Shown one piece after another: positions 54,379 to 63,082 of a stretch of DNA of 64,000 bases. The position numbers were made by a program, and so were the translations under genes. The DNA comes from Mycolicibacterium iranicum. Lineage in GTDB: Bacteria; Actinomycetota; Actinomycetes; Mycobacteriales; Mycobacteriaceae. Below the pieces are notes generated by a model. It ran no database searches. It saw only the letters and a program-made list of their open reading frames with translations, and was not told where the DNA came from. Position 1 is the first letter of the stretch, and every line of letters starts with the position of its first letter. Location of the stretch: positions 62,001 to 126,000 of the forward strand of contig NZ_LWCS01000043.1 in assembly GCF_001650495.1 (NCBI RefSeq), given 5' to 3'.

Positions 54379-55535
54379 TGGATTACTTCGGACTGGACGA
54401 CGACGAGCGCGTCATCGCCGAGACGGCGGCTGCGTTCGCCGAGAAGCGCCTGGCGTCGAACGCTCTCGAATGGGATGCGACGCATCACTTCCCGACCGAT
54501 GTGCTGCGGGAGGCCGCCGAGCTCGGGATGGCGGCCATCTACTGCCGCGACGACGTCGGCGGTAGCGAATTGCGCCGCATCGACGCGGTGCGCATCTTCG
54601 AGAAGCTGGCGGCCGCCGACCCGACGGTGGCGGCGTTCCTGTCGATCCACAACATGTGCGCCTGGATGGTCGACACCTTCGGCACTGACGAGCAACGCAA
54701 GGCGTGGGTGCCCAAGCTGGCGACGATGGAGGCCATCGCGAGCTACTGCCTGACCGAACCGGGCGCCGGTTCCGACGCAGCCGCGTTGCGCACCAAGGCG
54801 GTTCGATCCGGGGACGAGTGGGTGCTCGACGGTGTCAAACAGTTCATCTCGGGCGCCGGGCAGTCCGATGTCTACATCGTGATGGCCCGAACGGGCGGCG
54901 AGGGGCCGAAAGGGATCTCGGCGTTCGTCGTCCCCGGGGACACACCGGGGCTGAGCTTCGGCGCCAACGAGGAGAAGATGGGCTGGAACGCTCAGCCGAC
55001 GGCGCAGGTGATCTTCGAAGGCGCTCGACTGCCTGCCGATGCGCTGCTCGGTGGCGAGGAGGGCACCGGCTTCGGGATCGCGATGAAAGGCCTCAACGGG
55101 GGCCGCATCAACATCGCGGCGTGTTCGCTGGGCGGCGCGCAGGCGGCCTACGACAAAGCGGCGGCATACCTGGCCGACAGGCAGGCGTTCGGCGGTTCGT
55201 TGCTCGACGAGCCGACGATCCGCTTCACCCTGGCCGACATGGCCACCGCACTGCAGACCTCGCGCGCGTTGTTGTGGCGTGCCGCAACGGCTCTCGACAA
55301 CGACCACCCCGACCGTGTCGAGCTGTGCGCGATGGCCAAGCGCTACGTCACCGACGCGTGCTTCGAGGTGGCCGACCAGGCGCTGCAGCTGCACGGCGGC
55401 TACGGATATCTGCGCGAGTACGGCCTGGAGAAGATCGTGCGCGATCTCCGGGTGCACCGGATTCTCGAGGGCAGCAATGAGATCATGCGTGTGGTGATAG
55501 GGCGCTCGGCGGCGGCCCGGGCCCGCGCGTCCTGA
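54378..55535 (+). CDS. acyl-CoA dehydrogenase, probably isobutyryl-CoA dehydrogenase
   Basis: 385 residues from ATG 54378, overlapping the mmsA stop (TGATG). The segments YCLTEPGAGSDAAAL, FISGAGQSDVYIVMART and LEGSNEIMRVVIGR are standard acyl-CoA dehydrogenase features; the LEGSNEIMR Glu is the usual base. Placement between mmsA and mmsB corresponds to FadE9 of M. tuberculosis and points to branched short-chain acyl-CoA from valine. Confidence 0.92.
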   Translation: MDYFGLDDDERVIAETAAAFAEKRLASNALEWDATHHFPTDVLREAAELGMAAIYCRDDVGGSELRRIDAVRIFEKLAAADPTVAAFLSIHNMCAWMVDTFGTDEQRKAWVPKLATMEAIASYCLTEPGAGSDAAALRTKAVRSGDEWVLDGVKQFISGAGQSDVYIVMARTGGEGPKGISAFVVPGDTPGLSFGANEEKMGWNAQPTAQVIFEGARLPADALLGGEEGTGFGIAMKGLNGGRINIAACSLGGAQAAYDKAAAYLADRQAFGGSLLDEPTIRFTLADMATALQTSRALLWRAATALDNDHPDRVELCAMAKRYVTDACFEVADQALQLHGGYGYLREYGLEKIVRDLRVHRILEGSNEIMRVVIGRSAAARARAS

Positions 55536-55551
55536 CGAGGGAGAACAGAGG

Positions 55552-56424
55552 ATGACGACGATCGCGTTCCTGGGGCTGGGCAACATGGGTGGCCCGATGG
55601 CCGCGAACCTGGTGTCGGCCGGTCACACGGTGAACGGGTTCGACCCGGTGGCCGCGCTGAAGGAGACCGCAAAAGCGAATGGCGCCACTGTGTTCGACAG
55701 TGGTGCTGCGGCCGTCGCCGATGCCGATGTGGTGATCACGTCGCTGCCCAACGGCGCGATCGTCAAGGCCGCCTACGCCGAGATCCTGCCCGCCGCCAAG
55801 GACGGTGCGCTACTGATCGACACGTCGACGATCTCCGTCGACGACGCCCGAGACATCCACGCCCAGGCCACCGAACGGGGCCTCGCCCAGCTCGACGCCC
55901 CGGTGTCCGGCGGCATCAAGGGCGCCGCCGCGGGCACGCTGGCGTTCATGGTGGGCGGCGAGGACGACGCCTTCGAGCGCGCCAAGCCGGTACTGGAACC
56001 CATGGCGGGCAAGATCATTCACTGCGGAGCCTCAGGCGCCGGACAGGCTGCCAAGCTGTGCAACAACATGGTGCTGGCGGTGCAGCAGATCGCAATCGGC
56101 GAGGCATTCGTGCTCGCCGAGAAGCTCGGGCTGCCGGCGCAGTCGCTGTTCGACGTGATCACCGGTGCGACAGGCAACTGTTGGTCGGTGCACACCAATT
56201 GCCCTGTCCCAGGCCCTGTTCCGACGTCACCCGCCAACAACGACTTCAAGCCCGGTTTCGCGACGGCATTGATGAACAAAGATCTCGGCCTGGCGATGGA
56301 TGCGGTGAAGTCGACCGGATCCAACGCGCCGCTGGGCACTCACGCTGCCGAGATCTACCGCAAGTTCAATGAAGACCACGCCGACAAGGACTTCAGCGCC
56401 GTCATCGAGGCGCTGCGCGGCTGA
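55552..56424 (+). CDS. mmsB: 3-hydroxyisobutyrate dehydrogenase
   Basis: 290 residues. The N-terminal NAD motif FLGLGNMGGPMA is at residues 6-17, and the substrate loop DAPVSGGIKGAAAGTLAFMV and catalytic K168 in GQAAKLCNNM are present. It oxidises 3-hydroxyisobutyrate to methylmalonate semialdehyde, the MmsA substrate. ATG 55552 follows a purine-rich AGGGAGAACAGAGG. It is the last gene of the valine operon, 21 bases from a convergent gene. Confidence 0.95.
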   Translation: MTTIAFLGLGNMGGPMAANLVSAGHTVNGFDPVAALKETAKANGATVFDSGAAAVADADVVITSLPNGAIVKAAYAEILPAAKDGALLIDTSTISVDDARDIHAQATERGLAQLDAPVSGGIKGAAAGTLAFMVGGEDDAFERAKPVLEPMAGKIIHCGASGAGQAAKLCNNMVLAVQQIAIGEAFVLAEKLGLPAQSLFDVITGATGNCWSVHTNCPVPGPVPTSPANNDFKPGFATALMNKDLGLAMDAVKSTGSNAPLGTHAAEIYRKFNEDHADKDFSAVIEALRG

Positions 56425-56445
56425 CGGACCTGGCCGAATCCGACC

Positions 56446-57630
56446 TCAGGCATCCGACTTGGACCGATGGTCGTGCCTATCTTCGGATTCGGCAGGGGCG
56501 GAGTCGTCAGCAGGTTCATTCTGGGTGGTCTCGGTCTTCTCGGTTTCCGCCTCAGTCTCCTCGGCAGAAGTCTCCTGGGCAGATTCCTCTGTGCCCGGCT
56601 TCTCCTCCGACGCTGCTGCTAGGGCAGTGTCGTCCACGGGAATGTCCTCTTCGGCGGCGTCCTCGTCGGCGGCGCTCGAGTTGTCGACGGGCTCGGCCGC
56701 GCCGCGCTCGGACATATCGGGCTGTTCGGGATCTACCGGGTCGACCGCGTTGATCGCGACGTCGAGCACTACGTCGAAGCCGGCATTGGCGGTCACCAGG
56801 CCCGTCTGGATCACACCCGACCCGAGATTCACCACCGCGCGTACAGGAGTCAGCGCGAGGTCACGCACCGCCCCCAGGACTGCCTCGACAAGAGGGCTGC
56901 CCGACGCCTCGCCGAGCTGGGTGAGAAGTGCGCTAGCCCCGCCCAGCAGATTGGTGAGCTGAAACGTCAACTCACGCACTGCAATACCCGCGATGTCGAA
57001 TCCGGCGTCGCCGACCGTTCGGATAACCCTCAGGCCGTTGCCGATCACCAACTGCGCACTGGCGAGCCCGGCCGAGAGCACCCCAGCGTAGTTGGGGACC
57101 GACAGCGGGTTGGCGAGCACATCGGAACCGGCGATGAGCATGTTGCGCACAGACCCCGTGAACGCACCGGTGATCAACCTTCCGACCTGCTCGGTGGCTG
57201 CGGTGATGACGGGATTACCCAGACCAAGGTTCTCCTCCAGCTTGGCCCAGGCACCAACTGCCAAAGTCCGCAGGATGGTCAGCGACGCAGCGGCAGTCGG
57301 GTCGGACTCCGCCTCGATCCAGCCCGTCAACGCCACGTCGAACAGCGTCTCGATACCCCCGGCGACGCCGATCAGGCCCCGGCCCGGCAGTCCGACGACG
57401 TCGGCGACGGTCACGGAGGCGGCGTCCAGGAACGCCTGCAGATTCGCGATGCCCACCTCGATGTCATCGGACAGTGCGGTGAGCCGGACGTCGGACACCA
57501 CGGCGGGCGGGGCATCAGGCTTGGTAACGGTCAGTGCCGGCGTGTTCACTGCCACCGGTGCCAAGGCAATAGCCGAGGCGGCGGTCAGCGAGACGCCAGC
57601 AGTAAGAAGCGATCGGGCCGATATGTTCAT
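56446..57630 (-). CDS. secreted protein with acidic C-terminal tail, mycobacterial, function unknown
   Basis: 394 residues from ATG 57630, with AGGAG seven bases upstream. A Sec signal (SARSLLTAGVSLTAASAIAL) is cleaved near residue 30. Residues 45-300 are helical and Ala/Gly/Val/Leu-rich (VADVVGLPGRGLIGVAGGIE). The last 95 residues are very rich in Glu, Asp, Ala and Thr. This architecture recurs in mycobacterial exported proteins without assigned function. It sits next to the polyketide operon but has its own ribosome-binding site and a 20-base gap, so it could be the last gene of that operon. Confidence 0.75.
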   Translation of the reverse strand: MNISARSLLTAGVSLTAASAIALAPVAVNTPALTVTKPDAPPAVVSDVRLTALSDDIEVGIANLQAFLDAASVTVADVVGLPGRGLIGVAGGIETLFDVALTGWIEAESDPTAAASLTILRTLAVGAWAKLEENLGLGNPVITAATEQVGRLITGAFTGSVRNMLIAGSDVLANPLSVPNYAGVLSAGLASAQLVIGNGLRVIRTVGDAGFDIAGIAVRELTFQLTNLLGGASALLTQLGEASGSPLVEAVLGAVRDLALTPVRAVVNLGSGVIQTGLVTANAGFDVVLDVAINAVDPVDPEQPDMSERGAAEPVDNSSAADEDAAEEDIPVDDTALAAASEEKPGTEESAQETSAEETEAETEKTETTQNEPADDSAPAESEDRHDHRSKSDA

Positions 57631-57650
57631 GCGTGTTCTCCTGTCGGTGT

Positions 57651-58667
57651 TTACGCGGCGAGTTGGTTCACAATTTCGCCGAACACTGCGGGCAGCGCCC
57701 GCGCGGCGGGCACGATGCGTGATCGGATCATCGCCACCGACCCGGCACGCACCAGACCTGCGGTGAGCAGTCGGTAGCGCCTCGTCAATGCGCGCCACTG
57801 GCTGTCGTAGTCGCCGGGACGTTCGGCGACAACGCAATTCACCAGTGCCTGCGCTGCGCCGAATGCAAGCCCCATCCCCTCACCCGTCAGCGCGTCGATG
57901 TAGCCGGCAGCGTCCCCGACGAGCAGCACCCGCCCGGCCGATCTGTGACGCGCCCGCTGACGCAGCGGACCCGCCGCACGGTCCGGGCCGTGCGCAGCAC
58001 CCAAGCACCGGTCCGTCAGTTCCGGAAAGTCAGCGAGCTGCCGGTCGAAGCCACCGCGGGACGAGCTGAGCACCGCGATGCCGACGCAGTCGGCCGCGAC
58101 CGGTGTCACGTACGCCTCGCTGCCCGCGGCCCAGTGCACTTCGACGCGGTCGCTCCACGGCGCGATCTGTACGTGTCGGCGAATTCCCCACCGGCGGTGA
58201 TCCGTACACGGTCGGGAGAGCCCGAGTGCGCTGCGGATCGGCGAGTGCAGACCGTCGGCGGCAGCAAGGTATCTGGCTCGGAATCCAGCCGCGTACACCG
58301 ACTCCGCATCCTGGCTGATCTCCCCGATCCGGCCCTGCACGAGACGCACGCCTGCGTCTTCGGCCGCGCGCAGCATCGCGCCATGAAGCACGGTCCGGCG
58401 CACGCCGCGGCCGGGTTCGGTTCGGAACGCCGCATCGACCCGGTCGGCACCGGCGATGTAGGCGATTCCCCGCAGCGGCATACCCTGCGCAGACACACCG
58501 AGTCGCTCCAGGTGCCTCAGGGTGTGCGGCAACATCCCCTCACCGCACGCCTTGTCCACTGTGCCGCGGCGCTTTTCGATGACAACGACGCTCAGACCGG
58601 CCTTGGCACCGTATATCGCGGTGGCCAACCCGGCGGGGCCACCACCCGCGACGAGAAGGTCGATCAT
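57651..58667 (-). CDS. FAD-dependent oxidoreductase/hydroxylase of the type III PKS operon
   Basis: 338 residues from ATG 58667, overlapping the methyltransferase stop (ATGA). FAD motif AGGGPAGLATAIYGAKAG, the geranylgeranyl-reductase-like KACGEGMLPHTLRHLERLG, and VLLVGDAAGYIDALTGEGMG. In the Streptomyces srs operon a flavoprotein hydroxylates a methylated alkylresorcinol to a quinone-type product; this enzyme sits in the same position relative to the PKS and methyltransferase. The reaction here is inferred from that parallel. Confidence 0.85.
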   Translation of the reverse strand: MIDLLVAGGGPAGLATAIYGAKAGLSVVVIEKRRGTVDKACGEGMLPHTLRHLERLGVSAQGMPLRGIAYIAGADRVDAAFRTEPGRGVRRTVLHGAMLRAAEDAGVRLVQGRIGEISQDAESVYAAGFRARYLAAADGLHSPIRSALGLSRPCTDHRRWGIRRHVQIAPWSDRVEVHWAAGSEAYVTPVAADCVGIAVLSSSRGGFDRQLADFPELTDRCLGAAHGPDRAAGPLRQRARHRSAGRVLLVGDAAGYIDALTGEGMGLAFGAAQALVNCVVAERPGDYDSQWRALTRRYRLLTAGLVRAGSVAMIRSRIVPAARALPAVFGEIVNQLAA

Positions 58668-59173
58668 CTCAACCCCGCGAGTGCTGAGTTCTCGATCGCG
58701 ATCCTGGTCCTCAGCAGCGCGGCGTTGAGGATCGTGAACGCGACCGCAGTAATCCAGGCACCGTGGACCAGCGGCAGCGCGAAACCTTCGACGACGACGG
58801 CGACGTAGTTCGGGTGCGGGATCAGCCGGTAGGGGCCGCTGGTGACACGTGCGGTACCCGGGACGACGATGACGCGGGAGTTCCATTGCGGGCCCAGCGA
58901 CTTGATGCACCACCACCGCAACACCTGGGCGGCTACCACCAGGGCGAGCATCGGCAACCCCACAGCCAGGTGGAACGGCCGATGCAGAACGGCGGTCTCC
59001 AGCAGGCACCCCGCCAGCAGCGCCGCGTGCAACGCCACCATCACCGGATAGTGGCCGGACCCGGCCTCGATTCCGCCGCGCACCATACTCCACCGCCGAT
59101 TCCTCTCGGCGACAACGACTTCGACCAGCCGCTCACCGGCCACCGCAGCGACCAGCAGCACATACCAGGTCAT
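58664..59173 (-). CDS. isoprenylcysteine carboxyl methyltransferase-family membrane methyltransferase
   Basis: 169 residues from ATG 59173 with four to five hydrophobic segments. The C-terminal ICMT signature is RVTSGPYRLIPHPNYVAVVVEG, with the SAM-binding His and Pro-Asn. In type III PKS operons this family methylates alkylresorcinol or pyrone hydroxyls rather than prenyl-cysteine. The gene begins two bases after the PKS stop and overlaps the flavoprotein gene. Confidence 0.85.
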   Translation of the reverse strand: MTWYVLLVAAVAGERLVEVVVAERNRRWSMVRGGIEAGSGHYPVMVALHAALLAGCLLETAVLHRPFHLAVGLPMLALVVAAQVLRWWCIKSLGPQWNSRVIVVPGTARVTSGPYRLIPHPNYVAVVVEGFALPLVHGAWITAVAFTILNAALLRTRIAIENSALAGLR

Positions 59174-59175
59174 GG

Positions 59176-60228
59176 TCACCGCCAGCGCAGCAGTACGAGT
59201 TCGGAGCAGAAGCCGGGTCCCATCGCGAGCATCAGCCCCGCCGTGGCGGCGGGCGGGCACTTCGCCATGGTGTCGCGCAGCACGTGCAACACCGACGCCG
59301 ACGACAGGTTGCCCACCTCGGCCAGTGATCGCCAGGTCAACTCCAGTGCTTCGTCGGCCAGCCCGAGCGTCGACGTGATCGCCTCGATGACCTTCGGACC
59401 GCCCGGATGGCTGACCCACGTGCCGATATCGTCGACGTCGAGGCCGTGACTGTGCAGGAAGCCGGTGACGTCGGCGCCGAGATAGCGCTCGACGACCCGT
59501 GGCACGTCTGGGGAGAGCACAAGACGGAATCCGCTCTCGTCGATGTCCCAACCCATGGTGCGCAACGACTCTGGGTAGAGGTGGCTTCGCGAGTCGACGA
59601 TCTCCGGACCTGCGACATGGTCGGCGCGTCTGTCGCCGACCGCGACGACTGCTGCTGCACCGTCGCCGAAAAGACTGCTGCCCACCACAGTGGCCATCGA
59701 CGGGTCGGTCTTGGACACCAGCGAACACAGCTCGACCGCGAGCAGAACCGCGACGCCGTCAGGGTTGCCGCGCAGATAGTCGTGCAACCGGGCCACTCCC
59801 GCCGCACCTGCGACACAACCCAATCCGAACATCGGCACCCGCCGGACATCGGGCCGCAGACCCACTCTCGCTGCGATCCGGGCATCCAGCGTCGGCACCG
59901 CGATCCCGGTCACCGTGGTGGTCATGATCATGTCGACCTCCGCCGGGTTCAGGCCGGCGTCGTCGAGTGCGCCTGCCAGCGCGGCAGCACCGAGCTCCAC
60001 CGCGTGTTCGATGAAGACGTCGTTCGCCCTGCCGAACCCGCGCAACCCGGCATACTCATCCAGCGGCAACACGAAGCGTCTTGTGTCCACCTTCGCGCTC
60101 TTGTGCAACGCGCGGATGCTGTCCCCGTACTCCTGGTAACCCGGCATCGCGATCAGGGCCTCGGTGATCTCCGCCTGGGTGTAGCGATTCGGCGGCACCT
60201 CCCCTCGCACGGCAGCTACGACAGTCAT
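59176..60228 (-). CDS. type III polyketide synthase
   Basis: 350 residues. The chalcone-synthase-type triad is C138 (FGLGCVAGAAG), H274 (VSHPGGPKV) and N307 (EVGNLSSAS). It condenses malonyl or methylmalonyl units on an acyl-CoA starter to give alkylresorcinols or alkylpyrones; the mycobacterial relatives are Pks10, Pks11 and Pks18. Its ATG overlaps the mmpL stop (ATGA). Methyltransferase and flavoprotein genes downstream suggest a methylated, oxidised lipid such as an alkyl quinone. Confidence 0.93.
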   Translation of the reverse strand: MTVVAAVRGEVPPNRYTQAEITEALIAMPGYQEYGDSIRALHKSAKVDTRRFVLPLDEYAGLRGFGRANDVFIEHAVELGAAALAGALDDAGLNPAEVDMIMTTTVTGIAVPTLDARIAARVGLRPDVRRVPMFGLGCVAGAAGVARLHDYLRGNPDGVAVLLAVELCSLVSKTDPSMATVVGSSLFGDGAAAVVAVGDRRADHVAGPEIVDSRSHLYPESLRTMGWDIDESGFRLVLSPDVPRVVERYLGADVTGFLHSHGLDVDDIGTWVSHPGGPKVIEAITSTLGLADEALELTWRSLAEVGNLSSASVLHVLRDTMAKCPPAATAGLMLAMGPGFCSELVLLRWR

Positions 60229-62375
60229 GACACTCTCCCTTCACTGAGGACGCGACCGGGTGTCACGTCAGCTCCTTCTTGCAGCCCAATGCGTTTGTGC
60301 AACTGCGTCATCCACCTCGGCGCCCACCAGTTCCACTCACCGAGCATGTGCATGAACGCAGGCATCAATGCCATCCGGACGAGTGTCGCGTCGGCCAGCA
60401 CCGCCAGGGTCAGGCCGAGGCCGAACATGCGCATGAACGACACCTCGGCGGCGATCAGCGCGGCGAACGAGATCGACATGACGAGGGCCGCAGCGGTGAC
60501 CACCCGCCCAGTGCGAGCGATACCGAGGGCGACGGCCTCGTCGTTCGGATGGCCGCTCAGCCGGAACTCACGGATGCGGGAGACAAGAAATACCTCGTAG
60601 TCCATCGACAGGCCGAAGGCGATGCAGAAAAGCAGCACAGGGATGTTGGCAACCAGCGTGCCCGTCGCCGTCGTGCCCAGGCCGCCCAGGTGGCCGTCCT
60701 GGAAGATCCACACCATCGCGCCGAACGCCGCAGTCAGCGAAAGAATGTTGAGGACAAGCGCTTTGATGGGGATCGCGACGCTGCCGGTGAGTAGGAACAG
60801 CAGCACGAACATGATCGCTGCGATAGATCCGAGCACGACCGGGAGTCGCGACGTTATGGCCTCGACGCTGTCGCGGTTGGTCTGAGCGGTTCCGGTGAAC
60901 ATCACCGCGCGACTTCCGGGTCCCTCGACGGCGTGCAGTTCGTCGAGCTGCCTTTCGGACGCCTCCGAGAACAGCGGGGCCGTGCTCTGAACGGTCAGGA
61001 AGCCGCGGCCATTTGTGAAGGTGAACGGCGACACCGCGGATACGTCGGTGACCTGGTCCAGCCGGTTCCGGTAGGCCTCGGCGTCGGCGGCGGACAGGCC
61101 GGCCGTGTCGGGGACGACGACGGTGACAGCGGTGGCGATTCCGGTGAAGTCGGCGCGCAACCGGTCACCGACCTGATGAGCGGACGCATCAACCGGCAGG
61201 ACCCGATCGTCGGGGAAGCCCCACGTGACTCCACCGAAGGGCGCGCCGAGCAGCACGAGCAGCGTGACGACCGCCAGCCCGAATGGCAGCGCGCGGCGCA
61301 TGACGCGCTGGGTCCAGCGATACAGGAACTGTTCCCGCACCGGCCGCGACGGTGACCTGGACCCAAGGGTGTAGCGGTCCAGGCGGTCTCCGAGCAGAGC
61401 AATCGCCGCGGGAGTCACCAACAGCGCGGCGAGAGCGGCGAAACCGACCGTAGCCACGCCGCCGTAGGCGAACGATTTGAGGAAGTGCATCGGGAAAAGC
61501 ACCATGGCCGCCATCGACAGCGCCACGATCGTGGCGGAAAAGACCACAGTTCGGCCGGCGGTCGCCATCATCGTCGTCACGGCGTCGTCACGGTCCGCGC
61601 CGGCGGCCACCTCGTCGCGGTACCGGCTGATCATCAACAGTGTGTAGTCGATGGCCAGTGCGAGACCCATTGCAGCGCTGAGGTTCAGCGCAAAGATCGA
61701 CACATCGGTGAACAGCGTGACCGCGCGCAGAACCGCCAACGCACCGACAACGGCCATGACGCCGACCGCGACAGGGATGGCCGCGGCAAGCAGACCACCG
61801 AATACCCATACGAGCACCAGAAAGCTCAACGGGATCGCCAACGACTCCATCAGCAGCAGGTCGCGCTGAGTTTGTTCGGTGATCTGGACGTCGACCATCG
61901 CGGCCCCGCCGGCACGCACAGTGACGCCCTCACGGTCGTAGGCCAGCCCGTCCACCAGCTCTGCGCTGCGCTGCTGGATCTCGGCGTCCTCGCCGTCGAT
62001 CCCGGCGGCGATCAAACCAACGGTAGGTTTCCATGTCGACGACACCGTCGCGACGTACGGCGAACGTTCCAGCTCGGCCGCGATCTCTTCGCCGACTCTT
62101 CGCACCCGGTCGGCTCGCCCGTCCTGGGCTGTGACGGTGATCAGCAGCTGTGATTCACCCTGCCCGAACTCGTTGCTCAGCATTTCGGAAGCCCGCGCCG
62201 ACTCGGCCGACGGATCTTCGAAACCGCACGCGCACAAAGACTTCGCGACCGGAACCCCGAAGAGCCCTGCCATGACCGTGACGAGCAGCGCTACCACGAG
62301 GAAGTGCCGGGGAGCGGCGAGGGCCGCACCGGCCACCCGGGTCAGTACCGTGCCCGTCCCGACGTGCTGAGCCAC
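60225..62375 (-). CDS. MMPL-family RND transporter
   Basis: 716 residues from GTG 62375. It has two halves, each with one membrane span, an outer loop and a five-helix bundle. The signatures are ALAIDYTLLMISRYRDE and GLSMDYEVFLVSRIREF, which carry the proton-relay Asp-Tyr pairs of MmpL proteins. It lacks the long C-terminal domain of MmpL3 and is closest in length to MmpL13-like proteins. It heads the PKS operon, so it probably exports or flips the polyketide lipid. Confidence 0.92.
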   Translation of the reverse strand: MAQHVGTGTVLTRVAGAALAAPRHFLVVALLVTVMAGLFGVPVAKSLCACGFEDPSAESARASEMLSNEFGQGESQLLITVTAQDGRADRVRRVGEEIAAELERSPYVATVSSTWKPTVGLIAAGIDGEDAEIQQRSAELVDGLAYDREGVTVRAGGAAMVDVQITEQTQRDLLLMESLAIPLSFLVLVWVFGGLLAAAIPVAVGVMAVVGALAVLRAVTLFTDVSIFALNLSAAMGLALAIDYTLLMISRYRDEVAAGADRDDAVTTMMATAGRTVVFSATIVALSMAAMVLFPMHFLKSFAYGGVATVGFAALAALLVTPAAIALLGDRLDRYTLGSRSPSRPVREQFLYRWTQRVMRRALPFGLAVVTLLVLLGAPFGGVTWGFPDDRVLPVDASAHQVGDRLRADFTGIATAVTVVVPDTAGLSAADAEAYRNRLDQVTDVSAVSPFTFTNGRGFLTVQSTAPLFSEASERQLDELHAVEGPGSRAVMFTGTAQTNRDSVEAITSRLPVVLGSIAAIMFVLLFLLTGSVAIPIKALVLNILSLTAAFGAMVWIFQDGHLGGLGTTATGTLVANIPVLLFCIAFGLSMDYEVFLVSRIREFRLSGHPNDEAVALGIARTGRVVTAAALVMSISFAALIAAEVSFMRMFGLGLTLAVLADATLVRMALMPAFMHMLGEWNWWAPRWMTQLHKRIGLQEGADVTPGRVLSEGRVS

Positions 62376-62391
62376 GGCGCCTCCTCGGCTT

Positions 62392-62457
62392 AAGTCAACG
62401 ATTGGTGACTTGCTGACAGTAAGCCGGTATCAACCCTTTGTCAACGGTTGATGACTT
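62392..62457 (-). promoter_or_regulatory. mmpL-PKS operon promoter flanked by two TetR operators
   Basis: The minus strand has TTGACA (62439-62444), a 17-base spacer, then TACTGT (62416-62421). Two related 20-base sites, 62392-62411 and 62438-62457, match at 16 positions (core GTCAACGnTTGnTGACTT). One covers the -35 and the other lies just after the -10. This is a classic repressor layout. Confidence 0.8.
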
Positions 62458-62482
62458 GGGGTCGGCGGGCTCGTACGCGGGG

Positions 62483-63046
62483 CTACCGCGAGATGGAGCC
62501 GAACAACAGATGGAGGATCACCGGGCGCGCGAAACGAATCAGCTCGTCATGGCTGAGGTTCGCGACCGCCGGGTTGGCCAGCACGTAACGCGTTGTGGCC
62601 AAACCGATCACGAATGCGCCCAGCATTCCTGCACGCTGGGCAGGATGGTCCGGCGTGACAGAGGCCAGCGCAGGTGCCACCTGGGTGGCGAATACGCGAC
62701 GCATGGTGTCGGCGGCCGATTCACTGGTCATCGCCGCGCGCAGCAGTGCAAGGAAAGTGGTGTCCTGTTCCCACACCGCGAAGAAGCGCGAGAGAAGTAC
62801 ATCGGCCACGTCGTCTTTGGCGACCTCAGTCAGGTCGGGTAGGTCGATCCTGAACTCTGCTGCCTCGGCGAACAGATTCTGCTTGTTGCCGAAGTATCGG
62901 ATGATCAGCGCCGGATCGACACCGACATCCGACGCCACGCCACGCAGAGTGGTCGCCTGGTACCCCTCGGACCCGAACCGCCGCCGAGCGGCATCGAGGA
63001 TGTCGGCGCGCGTCTGGAGCGCGTTGCGCGATCGACCCGGGCTCAT
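62483..63046 (-). CDS. TetR family regulator of the mmpL-type III PKS operon
   Basis: 187 residues from ATG 63046. Helix-turn-helix TTLRGVASDVGVDPALIIRYFGNKQNLF at about residues 32-59, then a TetR C-terminal domain (HPAQRAGMLGAFVIGLATTR). It lies upstream of mmpL in the same direction. The two matching sites in the 107-base gap are its likely operators. TATCCT lies seven bases before its ATG, so it is probably leaderless, and it has a different repeat at its own promoter. Confidence 0.88.
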   Translation of the reverse strand: MSPGRSRNALQTRADILDAARRRFGSEGYQATTLRGVASDVGVDPALIIRYFGNKQNLFAEAAEFRIDLPDLTEVAKDDVADVLLSRFFAVWEQDTTFLALLRAAMTSESAADTMRRVFATQVAPALASVTPDHPAQRAGMLGAFVIGLATTRYVLANPAVANLSHDELIRFARPVILHLLFGSISR

Positions 63047-63049
63047 TCG

Positions 63050-63069
63050 GGCAAGGATAGGCCCTTGCC
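63050..63069. promoter_or_regulatory. inverted repeat overlapping the leaderless TetR promoter
   Basis: GGCAAGG (63050-63056) and CCTTGCC (63063-63069) flank the -10 TATCCT of the minus strand (63054-63059). It could be an operator for the TetR gene or a hairpin ending the upstream HAD gene. No T-run supports termination. Confidence 0.45.
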
Positions 63070-63082
63070 ACCCGATCGCAGC

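Noticed and set aside
57651..58667. MenJ-like menaquinone reductase
   Set aside because: Coupling to a type III PKS and an ICMT-type methyltransferase points to polyketide tailoring rather than menaquinone.
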